Counted from the first letter of the stretch, positions 1 to 8,025 are shown. The stretch: DNA of 36,540 nt from Acetobacter suratthaniensis (GCF_017377745.1 NZ_JAFVMG010000018.1:1-36540), one strand, 5' to 3'. Numbers and translations: made by a program. The notes: generated by a model not told the origin, from the letters alone.

Positions 1-213
1 CCTCTCAGTAGCCCCCACCTTTGCGGGCACTTTCTGCCGGGTCAGGTTTGCCATGACACCGTTCACACGGGTCTCCAGTGCCCGTGCCTTTGCCGTGTTA
101 CGAAACTGCAGTTCATAAGAAAGGCGGTCAAGTTCACCAGCGTCCGTACCAGATTGCTCGAAGAGCGCCGTGAGTTCTCCAATCACCTTCTGTGAATACG
201 GTCTTTCACGCAT
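1..213 (-). CDS. hypothetical protein, 3'-truncated by window edge
   Basis: An open frame of 71 codons starts at an ATG (211-213, complement) and runs off the left edge without a stop, so only the N-terminus is present. The visible part begins MRERPYSQKVIGEL and is rich in charged and helix-forming residues (Glu, Leu, Arg); no catalytic motif or membrane segment is visible. An AAGG lies about 11 nt upstream of the ATG, a loosely placed ribosome-binding site. It is divergent from the vapBC pair. I do not recognise the family and cannot assign a function; reality as a gene is inferred from the uninterrupted frame and the lack of a better reading on the other strand. Confidence 0.5.
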   Translation of the reverse strand, partial: MRERPYSQKVIGELTALFEQSGTDAGELDRLSYELQFRNTAKARALETRVNGVMANLTRQKVPAKVGATER

Positions 214-374
214 GTTTCTGAACGCCTTATCCTGCCGAGTAATTTTTTTACTGCGCCCGCTAGAATCAGGCAAATTCCGCAGGCCAGATTGCTCCGTGCC
301 TCATGCAACGCCGTAATGGAGGGCTGTTGCCCCGACCGCATGCGGCCACGCAATGGTCTTGATGACCCATCGCA

Positions 375-403
375 GTTTGTATATTCTTTATGGATATACA
401 AAC
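375..403. promoter_or_regulatory. vapBC operator: perfect 10-bp inverted repeat
   Basis: The arms GTTTGTATAT (375-384) and ATATACAAAC (394-403) are perfect inverted repeats with a 9-bp spacer, ending 12 bp before the vapB ATG. A TATATT at 380-385 could be the -10 element, which would put the operator over the promoter. VapB or VapBC complexes usually autorepress at such palindromes; assignment to this pair is inferred from position. Confidence 0.7.
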
Positions 404-415
404 ATGGAGTGTGCC

Positions 416-640
416 ATGCTCACCCGCACGACACTGTTTCTGTCCAACCGTTCACAGGCCGTTCGTCTCCCCAAAGCAGTCGCTTTCGACAGCACCCTGA
501 AAGACGTGGTGATCATACCAGACGGTGCACGTAGAATTATCGCCCCAGCCGATGCCGCGTGGGATGATTTTTTCGCAGCGCCTGGCACTGACCTGCCAGA
601 GCGTATCCAGCCCGCCATGCAAGAGCGCGAAAGCTTCTAA
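416..640 (+). CDS. vapB: VapB-type antitoxin
   Basis: The product is 74 aa. It neutralises the VapC RNase encoded next to it and probably represses the operon. The N-terminus (residues about 3-30, with SNRSQAVRLPKAV) is the AbrB/MazE-like swapped-hairpin DNA-binding signature of VapB antitoxins. The acidic and hydrophobic C-terminus (from about residue 50) would be the toxin-binding tail. The ATG at 416 is preferred over the upstream in-frame ATG at 353, because the upstream extension would read through the inverted-repeat operator and is unlike the family. The stop codon overlaps the vapC start by one base (TAATG), indicating translational coupling. Length is normal for VapB (70-80 aa). Confidence 0.88.
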   Translation: MLTRTTLFLSNRSQAVRLPKAVAFDSTLKDVVIIPDGARRIIAPADAAWDDFFAAPGTDLPERIQPAMQERESF

Positions 641-1044
641 TGTTACGTTTTCTGCTGGATACAAACTTCTGCATTCGTGTTCTACGTGACCGGCCTCAAG
701 GTCTGCGTGAGCAGTTCAATAATCACGCTGAGGCACTCTGCATCTCAGATGTCGTATTATACGAACTGCTCTACGGAGCCGAGAAAGCCCAGAACCCGCC
801 TAAAATCCGTCGTGAAGTCGAGCATTTTGCCACGCGCCTGTGTATCCTGCCGTTCGATGACGCTGCTGCCGCGCACACCGCCGAGATCAGAGCCGATCTC
901 GAACGGCGCGGCTGCACGATCGGTCCCTATGATCTGATGATCGCCGGCCACGCACGGAGCCGCGGCCTTATTGTCGTAACCGGGAACCTGCGCGAGTTTA
1001 CCAGAGTAAACGGCCTGCGCTGTGAGGACTGGACGGCCGATTAG
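640..1044 (+). CDS. vapC: VapC-type PIN-domain ribonuclease toxin
   Basis: The product is 134 aa, a full-length PIN domain. The acidic metal-binding residues are visible: Asp7 in LLDTNFCI, Glu42 in LYELLYG and Asp98 in GPYDLMIAGHA, followed by the TGN motif (114-116) and the C-terminal NLREFxRV segment. VapC toxins are Mg-dependent endoribonucleases, often cutting initiator tRNA or rRNA. The gene overlaps vapB by one base, so the two are co-translated. The complete active site suggests a functional toxin. On a plasmid such a pair usually works in post-segregational stability; that role is inferred. Confidence 0.92.
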   Translation: MLRFLLDTNFCIRVLRDRPQGLREQFNNHAEALCISDVVLYELLYGAEKAQNPPKIRREVEHFATRLCILPFDDAAAAHTAEIRADLERRGCTIGPYDLMIAGHARSRGLIVVTGNLREFTRVNGLRCEDWTAD

Positions 1045-1203
1045 GGGGGGAGAGGCAGGTCGGCTTTATGCAGGGCGATTGGCAAAACCGGACACTCACA
1101 TGGAAATCCTCGCCAAGGCCCTCAAGAAAAGTACCTACCTCCACCGCGCGCTCTACGACCACTTCCTGCCCTGCCGGGTGGCGGACATTGGCTTCAATAG
1201 CTT

Positions 1204-2637
1204 CTAGCCAATCGGCGGCGGCGCTTGGCGCAGAGGCCGGCAATTGTGGTTCGGCGAGGAGTAGTCGATGTAATGATCCGCCGCGTTGGTGATCCGTAGC
1301 AGTAGGCGCTGGAACAACCCTCTCAACAGCTTCATGTCGCGGATCGCCGCCAGCTCCTGGCCCTGAGGGATGGGCGTGCCGTGGGCGGCTTTGTTACGCC
1401 GACGCCACGCGGTATCCTCGTCTTTGCTCAGATCGAGGTCCAGGGCGGCCATGATGTCCTTCAGGCGCTGACGTTGATCGATGCCATTGAAGGTGGGCAG
1501 CTTGGCCTCCAAGGCCGTCTTCGCTTCAATGGAGATACCGGCGTCGGCGATGACGTCCCTGAGCGCTGCCTTGAGTATGTTCCATTCGCCTTGTGTAGCC
1601 CAGCCCTTTCGCACCTTTGTCGGATTGGCTTTGATGTAGGCACCCTGCAAGCCCTCAATCACCGCGCCGAAGTGAACGGGTGCGATATGCGGAAGGGCAG
1701 CGCAGGCATGCCAGAAAGCCCAGTGCAGGTTCGCAAGATCCAGGACGTCAAACGCTGTCACAAACGCCTGGATCGCCCTTGTTAGCTGGGGGGCACCTAG
1801 CTCGTTCAAGAAGCGGTCGCCGAGCGGCGCGAACTGGAGGGTTTCAATGTCGAAGGCATGGCGGCGAAGGCTGTAGGCGCTCCGCGCTAAGGTGGACACG
1901 ACGTTCCATTCGACGTCGTAGTGGGTTGTTCCGAGATCGACCAAGTAAATGCCCATCGCGAAGGAAAGGCCTGTGCGGACCTTCTTTCGAAACTCGTCGT
2001 CGGGAGCGCCGTCGTAAACAATGCACCCCGGCTTGATGATACCGGGCCGGTCTTCTTTGTCGAGTGCGCAAACGTAAAAGGTTATTCCATCCACGGTCAG
2101 TTTGGCAGAGTTGCACGACGTAATGGACCGGTCAGTATCGCTCGTAATGGTTATACCGTCGTTAAGCGAAATTCTTCGAGTTATAGTGGTTTTAGTGACC
2201 ACGTTGGACGCTGCGGGCCATGTGTATGGGCTTTGGGGCAGGTTTTCGAGCCAGTCGATGACGTATGCCACGGGCGCCCCGGAAGGGTCGTTGGTCTTGG
2301 CGATATGAACCTGAGCCAGCTCCGTTAGGGACTGCTCATTCATACCATGAGACCGACAATGCCTGCTGTAGGGGACTAGACCGAAAAACTCCCCTTCGAG
2401 ACCGTCTACACTGCGGAGGAGAGCCCGCTCAGTAGTCAAGCGGACCGAGCCTGGCGGCTGATCGACTGCCGCCGACCTAGCATTGGGGGCGGCTTCAGTC
2501 TCCAAGATGAGGTTCAATTTTTCGTCTCTGCGGATTGAAAAGCTGCGGATCGGTTGATGTAGTGGGCCGGGATCGGTAATCTCGAAGAAACCCTTGTTCA
2601 AGATGTGAAGGCATTCCTCGGTCAGTTCGCGCATCAA
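1204..2637 (-). CDS. putative HEPN-domain ribonuclease (ApeA-like defence candidate)
   Basis: The product is 477 aa with no signal peptide or membrane segment. The diagnostic feature is C-terminal: R414-N-K-A-A-H419, an R-x4-H motif in a helical context (RRRNKAAHG), which is the catalytic signature of HEPN RNases. The N-terminal two thirds is probably a beta-rich sensor of the kind seen in ApeA-type abortive-infection proteins, but I see no firm motif there. The start is a TTG (2635-2637) or the next codon, an ATG (2632-2634); an AGAGGA ribosome-binding site sits 6 nt before the TTG. The gene is convergent with vapBC, and the roughly 160 bp between them hold nothing recognisable. The HEPN call rests on one motif plus its context, so a phage-defence role is inference. 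Confidence 0.6.
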   Translation of the reverse strand: MMRELTEECLHILNKGFFEITDPGPLHQPIRSFSIRRDEKLNLILETEAAPNARSAAVDQPPGSVRLTTERALLRSVDGLEGEFFGLVPYSRHCRSHGMNEQSLTELAQVHIAKTNDPSGAPVAYVIDWLENLPQSPYTWPAASNVVTKTTITRRISLNDGITITSDTDRSITSCNSAKLTVDGITFYVCALDKEDRPGIIKPGCIVYDGAPDDEFRKKVRTGLSFAMGIYLVDLGTTHYDVEWNVVSTLARSAYSLRRHAFDIETLQFAPLGDRFLNELGAPQLTRAIQAFVTAFDVLDLANLHWAFWHACAALPHIAPVHFGAVIEGLQGAYIKANPTKVRKGWATQGEWNILKAALRDVIADAGISIEAKTALEAKLPTFNGIDQRQRLKDIMAALDLDLSKDEDTAWRRRNKAAHGTPIPQGQELAAIRDMKLLRGLFQRLLLRITNAADHYIDYSSPNHNCRPLRQAPPPIG

Positions 2638-2658
2638 CTCACGTCCTCTTGGAGAATC

Positions 2659-2823
2659 TCAGGTTGGATGAATTTGCCGGTGGGGCAAGGTCATCTTCTT
2701 GTCGAACAAACCAAACCGTTTGAGGACCCATCGGGGGATGGTGTGCTCGTCATGAACGCCTTGTCCCACGGCGAGACGACGCAAACCAAGCGGGCGTCGC
2801 CCATAAACGATCTCATCGACGAA
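2659..2823 (-). pseudogene. decayed fragment resembling an HNH-type protein
   Basis: Between the HEPN gene and the IS remnant the minus strand reads 54 codons from FVDEIVYGRR to a stop, with no start codon of its own. The segment DEHTIPRWVLKRFGLFDKK resembles the E-H-x-I-P-x-W-L core of small HNH or zinc-ribbon nucleases. The expected upstream cysteines are absent (VYGRR where Y-C-G might be expected) and no C-terminal zinc pair follows. I read it as a decayed fragment left by IS insertion. The similarity is judged by eye only. Confidence 0.3.
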
Positions 2824-2849
2824 CTAATTACAACTCATTAGTAGGATGC

Positions 2850-2969
2850 GGTCGTCCCCTGCCATACGGACTGCACGCTTCCGCACATCAGGCGAAAATC
2901 TCTGGCTGATCGTGTTCATCATAGCTCCTTCTCATAGATAGGAGCCTCCGAGAAACCCGGGACGCTCCA
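2850..2969 (-). mobile_element. IS3-family insertion sequence remnant (left end and orfA start)
   Basis: On the minus strand an AAGGAG site precedes an ATG (2922) and a short frame starting MMNTISQRFSPDVRKRAVRM, the classic N-terminus of an IS3-family OrfA (S-P-E-x-R-x-R-A-V-R-M). The frame degrades within about 22 codons and stops at 2824. The outer end, near 2941-2969, is probably the IS terminal repeat (starting TGGAGCGTCCCGGG on the minus strand); it directly abuts the broken SDR gene. No OrfB or second end is visible, so only one end of the element survives. The inner boundary is approximate. Confidence 0.65.
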
Positions 2970-3161
2970 GTGACCGAGCGCGGTGTCGCCGGCGGCCACG
3001 ACCTCGCTCTTAACCCTTTCAAGCTGCGCTATGTTACGGGCGGTGGCGAAGACAGTCACGCCTTGCGCCGCCAGAGTTGCTGCGATCGCGCGGTCGAGGC
3101 CTTAGCTGGCGCCGGTGACGAGCGCCGTCTTTCCCCGAAGTTCCAGGTCCATATCATTCAT
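2970..3161 (-). pseudogene. SDR oxidoreductase, broken by a stop codon and by the IS end
   Basis: Starting at the ATG at 3161 (or 3152), the minus strand reads MNDMDLELRGKTALVTGAS, then TAA, then GLDRAIAATLAAQGVTVFATAR and continues to HW at 2970. This is the Rossmann N-terminus of a short-chain dehydrogenase with TGASxGLxRAIA as cofactor loop, where the stop replaces the x residue. The frame is otherwise open for 64 codons and ends at the IS3 remnant, so roughly three quarters of the usual 240-250 aa is lost. It lies 55 bp downstream of the MDR gene on the same strand, so it was probably the third gene of the LLM-MDR operon. Confidence 0.8.
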
Positions 3162-3216
3162 TCTCGTTCTGAAGATTTGGAGTAAGGATGCAGCACAGCT
3201 GCATCCTTGGGGGAGA

Positions 3217-4206
3217 TCAGAGCGTGACGACGACCTTGCCGACCTGCTCATTGGATTCGAGGAAGCGGGTCGCGTCCTGGATCTGGTCGAACGGGAAAGT
3301 GCGCGATACCAGCGGGTCGAGCTTGCCACTCTCCAGGCCGTCGACGATGAACGCCTTCGCCCGGTTCAGCGCAGCGTCATCGCTGACGACCTCGGTGTAG
3401 AGATAGCCCTTAAGGGTCAGACTCTTTCCGAGCACCGCGAACTGCGGGAACACACCAGCGTCTGGACTGAGCGCACCATATTCGAGCAAAATGCCACCTA
3501 CGGACATGACCTCGGCGAACTGGGCGATAGCCGGACCGCCGATCGGATCGAACACGACGCGCGCGCCCTTGCCGGCAGTGATCTCGTTGACGCGTAAGGC
3601 TAGATCCTCTTCTTCGGTTGCAATCACATGATGCGCGCCGGCATCGAGCAGGGCCTGTGCCTTGGCGCTGGTGCGGGTCGTCGCAATGACGGTCGCGCCA
3701 ACGATGCGGGCGATCTGAAAGGATGCGATGCCGACGCTACTCGACGCGGCCGACACGATGACGAAATCATCGGCGGTCAGTTTCGCCTGGTCGATCAATG
3801 CACCCCAAGCAGTCACGTACATCATCCACGCGGCGGCCGCTTTCACAAAAGAAAGATGCTTTGGATGTTTGACGACGTAGCGCGCCGGGATGTTGATCAG
3901 TTCACCATAGGTCGGCCAGCGCGACATATCGAGCGTCGGTATGACGCTGACCGCGTCACCTTTGCTAAAGCCTGTCACATCGCCGCCCACGGTCGTGACG
4001 GTGCCGGCAGCCTCATAGCCCAGCTGCGACGGGAAGTTGGCTTTCTGCAGATAAGCGCCGTTGCGGAACATCACCTCGGCGCGGTTCAGGCCGATCGCCT
4101 TAACCGAGATCTGAACCTCATCGGCGGCAGGCGCCGGAACCTCGATATCCTCGATGCGCAACACGTTGGCGGCACCGTACTCATAGAAGCGGACAACACG
4201 GGTCAT
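3217..4206 (-). CDS. zinc-independent MDR family NAD(P)H:quinone reductase-like oxidoreductase
   Basis: The product is 329 aa, the usual size for quinone-oxidoreductase-like MDR proteins. The N-terminal GroES-like domain (MTRVVRFYEYGAANVLRIED) leads into a Rossmann domain with a cofactor loop around VSAASSSVGIASFQIAR, and later GARVVFDPIGGPAIAQF. The cysteine and histidine ligands of catalytic zinc are absent, so NADPH-dependent reduction of quinones or enones is likelier than alcohol oxidation. The ATG at 4206 is preceded by GAAAGGAAA; longer readings of the frame enter the upstream gene. It lies 19 bp downstream of the LLM gene, in one operon, divergent from a LysR regulator. The substrate cannot be told from sequence. 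Confidence 0.9.
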   Translation of the reverse strand: MTRVVRFYEYGAANVLRIEDIEVPAPAADEVQISVKAIGLNRAEVMFRNGAYLQKANFPSQLGYEAAGTVTTVGGDVTGFSKGDAVSVIPTLDMSRWPTYGELINIPARYVVKHPKHLSFVKAAAAWMMYVTAWGALIDQAKLTADDFVIVSAASSSVGIASFQIARIVGATVIATTRTSAKAQALLDAGAHHVIATEEEDLALRVNEITAGKGARVVFDPIGGPAIAQFAEVMSVGGILLEYGALSPDAGVFPQFAVLGKSLTLKGYLYTEVVSDDAALNRAKAFIVDGLESGKLDPLVSRTFPFDQIQDATRFLESNEQVGKVVVTL

Positions 4207-4225
4207 CGGATTTTCCTTTCTTGAT

Positions 4226-5209
4226 TCAATCTGCGTTGAAGAGTGGAAGGATGTGCTCGCCGAGCTCGTCGAGCATCTCGATAGCGGGCCGGCGGGCCAT
4301 CTTGAGGTTGAGGGCAACGTGGTTAACGCCCAGATCGCGCTGGCGCTTCCAAAGTTCAATCAGCGCCTTGCGACCAATGGAGAGACCACGAACCGCACAC
4401 AGCGGCGCGTCTGGGTTGCGGTCGAGGTCGAAAAAGGTTCCGTAGCCATAGGGCTTGAACGCTCCGCCCGGGATCGCCGCCTTCCAGCGGTCGACAACGT
4501 CGCTAAGCCTATTGAAATCGCTTTGGTGCCAGATCCAGCCGTCCATGTTCTCTGCCAACCATTCCACACTCTGTCCGGCACGGCCGATAGCAATAATTGG
4601 CAAGAGATCATGAACAGGTTTTGGCACCATGTCGAGACTTCCATTCAGAGTGCCGAAATGGCTGCTCCGATAGCGCGGGAAGTCCTGCTCAGTTACGGTA
4701 CGGATGAGCACATGGGCATCGCGGAAACGCTCCGCACGATCCTCGAAGTCAATACCGAATGCCGGATACTCCATCGGCCGATCGCCGCTCGACAGCCCGA
4801 GGATGAAGCGGTTGTTCGTCAGATGGTCGAGTGTGGTCGCCTGCTTGGCGATTGCAAGCGGATCGCGCAGCGGCAGGACGATTCCGGCCGTACCAATCGC
4901 AATCTGGCTTGTCGCCGCCGCCAGAAAGCCCGCATAGGCGATAGGATCGAAGACCTGGCCCAGATCGCCGAATGTCGGGTCGTAGAACGGAACATCGCGC
5001 AGCCAGATAGCCGTGAAGCCAGCGTCGTCCGCCTTGCGGGCCATGGCGAGGTGGTCTTGCATCGACGGCACGGGACCATCCGGGTAGCTCTCCAGCGGTG
5101 CGATGAAGCCAAACGTCATCCTGCCGGCCTGGAACGTGCGGTCGAAACCACGGCAACCATTCGGCGCGACAGCGGCTGTGTCCGCCGCCTTCTCTGTAAT
5201 CGCAGCCAA
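4226..5209 (-). CDS. LLM-class (luciferase-like) flavin oxidoreductase
   Basis: The product is about 327 aa. It has the bacterial-luciferase TIM barrel pattern: FGFIAPLESYPDGPVPSM near the N-terminus, then DHLAMARKADDAGFTAIWLRDVPF, a GIVLPLRDPLAIAKQ strand-helix, and LGLSSGDRPMEYPAFG for flavin phosphate. It resembles the small LLM subfamily of F420- or FMN-dependent monooxygenases. I set the start at the TTG at 5207-5209, because an AAGGAG lies 7 nt upstream; the longer frame from 5233 would place that site inside the coding region. It is the first gene of the LLM-MDR-(SDR) operon, divergent from LysR at 5331, which probably regulates it. Confidence 0.87.
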   Translation of the reverse strand: MAAITEKAADTAAVAPNGCRGFDRTFQAGRMTFGFIAPLESYPDGPVPSMQDHLAMARKADDAGFTAIWLRDVPFYDPTFGDLGQVFDPIAYAGFLAAATSQIAIGTAGIVLPLRDPLAIAKQATTLDHLTNNRFILGLSSGDRPMEYPAFGIDFEDRAERFRDAHVLIRTVTEQDFPRYRSSHFGTLNGSLDMVPKPVHDLLPIIAIGRAGQSVEWLAENMDGWIWHQSDFNRLSDVVDRWKAAIPGGAFKPYGYGTFFDLDRNPDAPLCAVRGLSIGRKALIELWKRQRDLGVNHVALNLKMARRPAIEMLDELGEHILPLFNAD

Positions 5210-5262
5210 GGGTGTTCTCCTTCTGTGGGGCACATCGCCCCTTGGTGACCATGAGATAAGCC

Positions 5263-5329
5263 GGTCAATTGTTGGTAAGAAGTGCTATTTTCATAACTTT
5301 ATTATTATAAAATATGATAACAATTGACC
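5263..5329. promoter_or_regulatory. LysR operator pair: perfect 11-bp inverted arms flanking an AT-rich promoter
   Basis: The arm GGTCAATTGTT at 5263-5273 is the exact inverse of AACAATTGACC at 5319-5329; each arm contains CAATTG. Centres are 56 bp apart with an AT-rich stretch between them. The right arm ends one base before the lysR ATG and occupies the place of the ribosome-binding site. This suggests dimers bound at both arms, with DNA bending or looping, repressing lysR and controlling the divergent operon. The sequence is certain; the function is inferred. Confidence 0.7.
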
Positions 5330-5330
5330 T

Positions 5331-6251
5331 ATGGACTTCATTCAACAGCTGCGCGTCTTTGTGGCGGTGGTCGACAATGGCAGCTTCTCACGTGCCGCCG
5401 AAGCGCTACGCATGGCGCGCCCCGGTGTCACCAACGCCGTCAACGCGCTTGAGAACGAGGTTGGTGCGCGCCTGCTCCACCGAACGACGCGACGCTCCAG
5501 TCTGACGACTGAGGGTGAACGTTTTTACGATCGCGCGACGCGGTTACTGACGGAGATATCGGACGCGAAGAACCTGTTCGGCGGAAGCAGCTTCACGCCG
5601 CGGGGGCGCCTGCGGGTCGATATCCCTGTAGCCTTATCCCGTCCGCTGATCATCAATCGCATTCCGGAGTTCAAGCAGCTCTATCCCGAAGTGGACATTA
5701 TCCTCGGCGTCAGCGACCAACCAGTCGACTTGATCGCCGACGGGGTCGACTGCGTGCTGCGCATTGGCGAGTTGGCGCCGACCAGCATGATCGCGCGCAA
5801 AATCGCATCAATCACGATGGTGGTCTGCGGTTCGCCTGGCTACCTCTCCGCCAACGGGACTCCCGAGACAGTCGAGGATCTGCGGGGCCATCAGGCCGTC
5901 AATTACTTTTCTGGCCGTGGGCATCGCCCCATGGCGTGGGCCCTACCAGGCGACACTAGTCTTCCTCAGTTCGCCTTACGTAGCGGCGTCATGATTAACG
6001 ATACTGACGCGTTCGTGGCCTGTGCCCTGAATGGCCTTGGCCTTATACAGGTGCCGGGTCTCGTCGTGGCCGAACATCTCGTGTCCGGCGCGCTTGTCGA
6101 GGTGGTGCCAGACATGAAGACGATCCGCTGGCCGCTGTCGATCATGTATCCCAACCGGCAGCATCTCGCGCCTCAGGTGCGGGCCTTCATTGACTGGGTG
6201 GCTGGAGTTGTATCCGACGCTGCGGGCGAATGGTTGCACCCGGCCGGATGA
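5331..6251 (+). CDS. LysR-family transcriptional regulator (divergent from LLM-MDR operon)
   Basis: The product is 306 aa, a full-length LTTR. The N-terminal winged HTH spans about residues 1-60 (FSRAAEALRMARPGVTNAVN, then LLHRTTRRSSLTTEGERFY). The C-terminal substrate-binding domain starts near residue 90 (GRLRVDIPVALSRPLI) and has the usual DGVDCVLRIGEL motif. The gene is divergent from the LLM-MDR operon and probably controls it and itself. There is no good Shine-Dalgarno sequence before the ATG; instead the operator arm AACAATTGACC lies there, so translation initiation may be weak or the transcript nearly leaderless. The effector is unknown. Confidence 0.93.
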   Translation: MDFIQQLRVFVAVVDNGSFSRAAEALRMARPGVTNAVNALENEVGARLLHRTTRRSSLTTEGERFYDRATRLLTEISDAKNLFGGSSFTPRGRLRVDIPVALSRPLIINRIPEFKQLYPEVDIILGVSDQPVDLIADGVDCVLRIGELAPTSMIARKIASITMVVCGSPGYLSANGTPETVEDLRGHQAVNYFSGRGHRPMAWALPGDTSLPQFALRSGVMINDTDAFVACALNGLGLIQVPGLVVAEHLVSGALVEVVPDMKTIRWPLSIMYPNRQHLAPQVRAFIDWVAGVVSDAAGEWLHPAG

Positions 6252-6415
6252 TGCTTACTGCAGTTCGAGCATGGCGGTTACTATGAGGAAGATGGCCGAG
6301 AAAGACGATCGGGCACCTGCCGTAACGTGTTACAAACCACAGTCAGTCCTTGCGCCGTGCATCATAAGCGTGTTCTCCTGATGCGCCGCTCACTCAAGGG
6401 CGTCGCATCATCATT

Positions 6416-6850
6416 TCATATTGGAGCGGCATCAGCTGCCGGATTGCGAAGATCGTCCAACGTGATTGTCTTGCCGAATACGCCCCAATCAATGGTCGGA
6501 ACATCACGCAGGACAATGTAGACCGGAACCAGATCTGCTTGCTTTAAGCCAAGAGCCTTCGCGATCGCGCCTGTGAAACCAGAGATCAGCTTTTTCTTGG
6601 CCATTACGTCGAGGCCGCCCTGAAAAGCATTGACCTCAATGCTGATGACCTTGCGACCGCTTGGCTTGCCACCATGATAGACGGTTCCGTCGTCATAATC
6701 GCGAAAGTAAATCCAGGTGGTGCTGCGCACGAAGGGTGTGTTTGGTAAACTCTCGGCATCGAGCGCGATCGTGGTGAGCGTGTCAGCCAGATCATCGCGC
6801 TTCGCTGGCTCAAAAGTACCGACAGGGGCATTGATGTAAATCAGGGGCAT
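6416..6850 (-). CDS. tautomerase-superfamily protein (4-OT-like, long form)
   Basis: The product is 144 aa starting MPLIYINAPVGTF. After removal of Met the N-terminal proline is the catalytic base of the tautomerase superfamily. The length is about twice that of 4-oxalocrotonate tautomerase (about 62 aa), matching the fused-repeat forms such as cis-CaaD or MSAD relatives. A second beta-alpha-beta unit is suggested by GRKVISIEVNAFQGG and LVPVYIVLRDVPTIDWG. The substrate is not predictable. It is a single gene with a weak CGGAA upstream; the roughly 160 bp between lysR and its stop hold nothing I recognise. Repeat copy A lies 78 bp upstream of its start. Confidence 0.82.
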   Translation of the reverse strand: MPLIYINAPVGTFEPAKRDDLADTLTTIALDAESLPNTPFVRSTTWIYFRDYDDGTVYHGGKPSGRKVISIEVNAFQGGLDVMAKKKLISGFTGAIAKALGLKQADLVPVYIVLRDVPTIDWGVFGKTITLDDLRNPAADAAPI

Positions 6851-6927
6851 GTGGGTTCCGTCTTAGTTGAATTTCGTGACAACGACATAGCCGTTGGTTT
6901 TGAAGCTTGCATGCTTCGACTTAAAGT

Positions 6928-7045
6928 GTCCGCTATGCGGACAGAGGGCGCAGATCCCATATGACCGACATGAGGCGATTGCCGCCCGTCTGCTCCTGCA
7001 TCACTGAGCAGACGGGCAGTTCAGAAGGAAAGCAGAATGTCCGTA
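6928..7045 (+). repeat. dispersed hairpin repeat, copy A
   Basis: The leading box GTCCGCT at 6928 is 39 bp before the core GACATGAGGCG (6967-6977). A perfect 12-bp stem, GCCCGTCTGCTC (6984-6995) and GAGCAGACGGGC (7006-7017), has a 10-nt loop CTGCATCACT. A trailing GTCCG box starts at 7039, 72 bp after the core start. This copy has a C-G pair where copies B, C and D have T-A, so pairing is maintained. It lies between the tautomerase start and the MBL gene stop. Confidence 0.85.
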
Positions 7046-7085
7046 ATGGAATAGAAGGCGCTGAACAGCGGACATAATGGCCGAT

Positions 7086-7973
7086 CTAAAGGGAGGACCA
7101 ACCCCTTTTCTGATTGTATGTCATGACTTTTCCAGCCGATGTCATCGGGAAGTGTGATGTGAATACTGCCGCGTCGTGTTCGACAGCGTAATTCAAAGCC
7201 CATTTTCGCGATATGATGGCTGTCTGAGGATCTGCATCAAACACGGCACTCCACTCCGGAACACACACCTGAATAGGATGATGCATAACATCGCCCGTGA
7301 AGAGGGCGTGCTCGACACCTGACTTCAGCACAACAGATGCGTGATGTGGTGTATGCCCCGGTGTGGGATGAAAGGAGATTCCTTCAAGAACTTCGGATCC
7401 GTCTACGTCAATCTGATCCGCAAGATCCGCCGATATAATCGGATCAACGCTATCAATGCGTGTCATGAAACTGGTTTTATTGCGGACGCTATCATGAGCC
7501 GGATTACTGAAAAAATCATATTCGGCTCTAGAAAAGACATATCGGGCATTCGGGAAGGTCGGAACCCAGATGCCATTTTGCAGGCGTGTGTTCCACCCTA
7601 CGTGATCAACATGCAGATGGGTGAGAAGAACAAAATCGATATCTTCTGGTCGGACGCCAGCGCGCATCAGATTTTCAAGCCACACGGTCTGCAAGTGATC
7701 GAAATACAGAGCAGCAGGTCGAGCCTTGCTATTCCCGGCCCCCGTATCCACAAGAATGTTCCGACCGCGATCCTTGATGAGCCAGCTATGAACGCTCAAA
7801 AGGACTTTCGTTTCTGAACTCTCCAGCGTTTCAGGCCGTCGGGGATAAATCTGAAGAGCCGTTGCTTCGTCCCAATCTGGAAGCAACTGTTCTGGAGAGA
7901 GTGCAGCCAGCATCAGATCCTGTATTTTTAGTATGCGGGCATCCCCTACAGTATACCACTGAAGATCGTTCAT
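7086..7973 (-). CDS. MBL-fold metallo-hydrolase
   Basis: The product is 295 aa. The metal-binding motif T-H119-L-H121-V-D123-H124-V is intact, with later ligands in PTPGHTPHHAS, LFTGDVMHHP and TSHFPM. This is a class B metallo-beta-lactamase fold of the lactonase / AttM / ring-cleavage type; the TPGHTPHH and GDVMHHP motifs resemble AHL-lactonase-like and general MBL hydrolases. No signal peptide is present, so it is probably cytoplasmic. It sits 52 bp downstream of a YciI-like gene on the same strand, divergent from a LysR regulator at 8474 that probably controls both. Quorum quenching is possible but unproven; hydrolysis of a lactone or thioester is a general guess. Confidence 0.85.
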   Translation of the reverse strand: MNDLQWYTVGDARILKIQDLMLAALSPEQLLPDWDEATALQIYPRRPETLESSETKVLLSVHSWLIKDRGRNILVDTGAGNSKARPAALYFDHLQTVWLENLMRAGVRPEDIDFVLLTHLHVDHVGWNTRLQNGIWVPTFPNARYVFSRAEYDFFSNPAHDSVRNKTSFMTRIDSVDPIISADLADQIDVDGSEVLEGISFHPTPGHTPHHASVVLKSGVEHALFTGDVMHHPIQVCVPEWSAVFDADPQTAIISRKWALNYAVEHDAAVFTSHFPMTSAGKVMTYNQKRGWSSL

Positions 7974-8025
7974 AATCCCAAGGCTCTCTTTTCGTTTTTA
8001 TTTCTCAAAAAACCCAGCGCTGTCG

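Noticed and set aside
336..345. Palindrome CCGCATGCGG upstream of vapB
   Set aside because: Short palindrome without associated promoter elements; probably chance in GC-rich DNA.
4253..5248. 331-codon open frame on the plus strand
   Set aside because: It lies antisense to the LLM oxidoreductase, is Arg-rich and low-complexity, and shows no protein family pattern.
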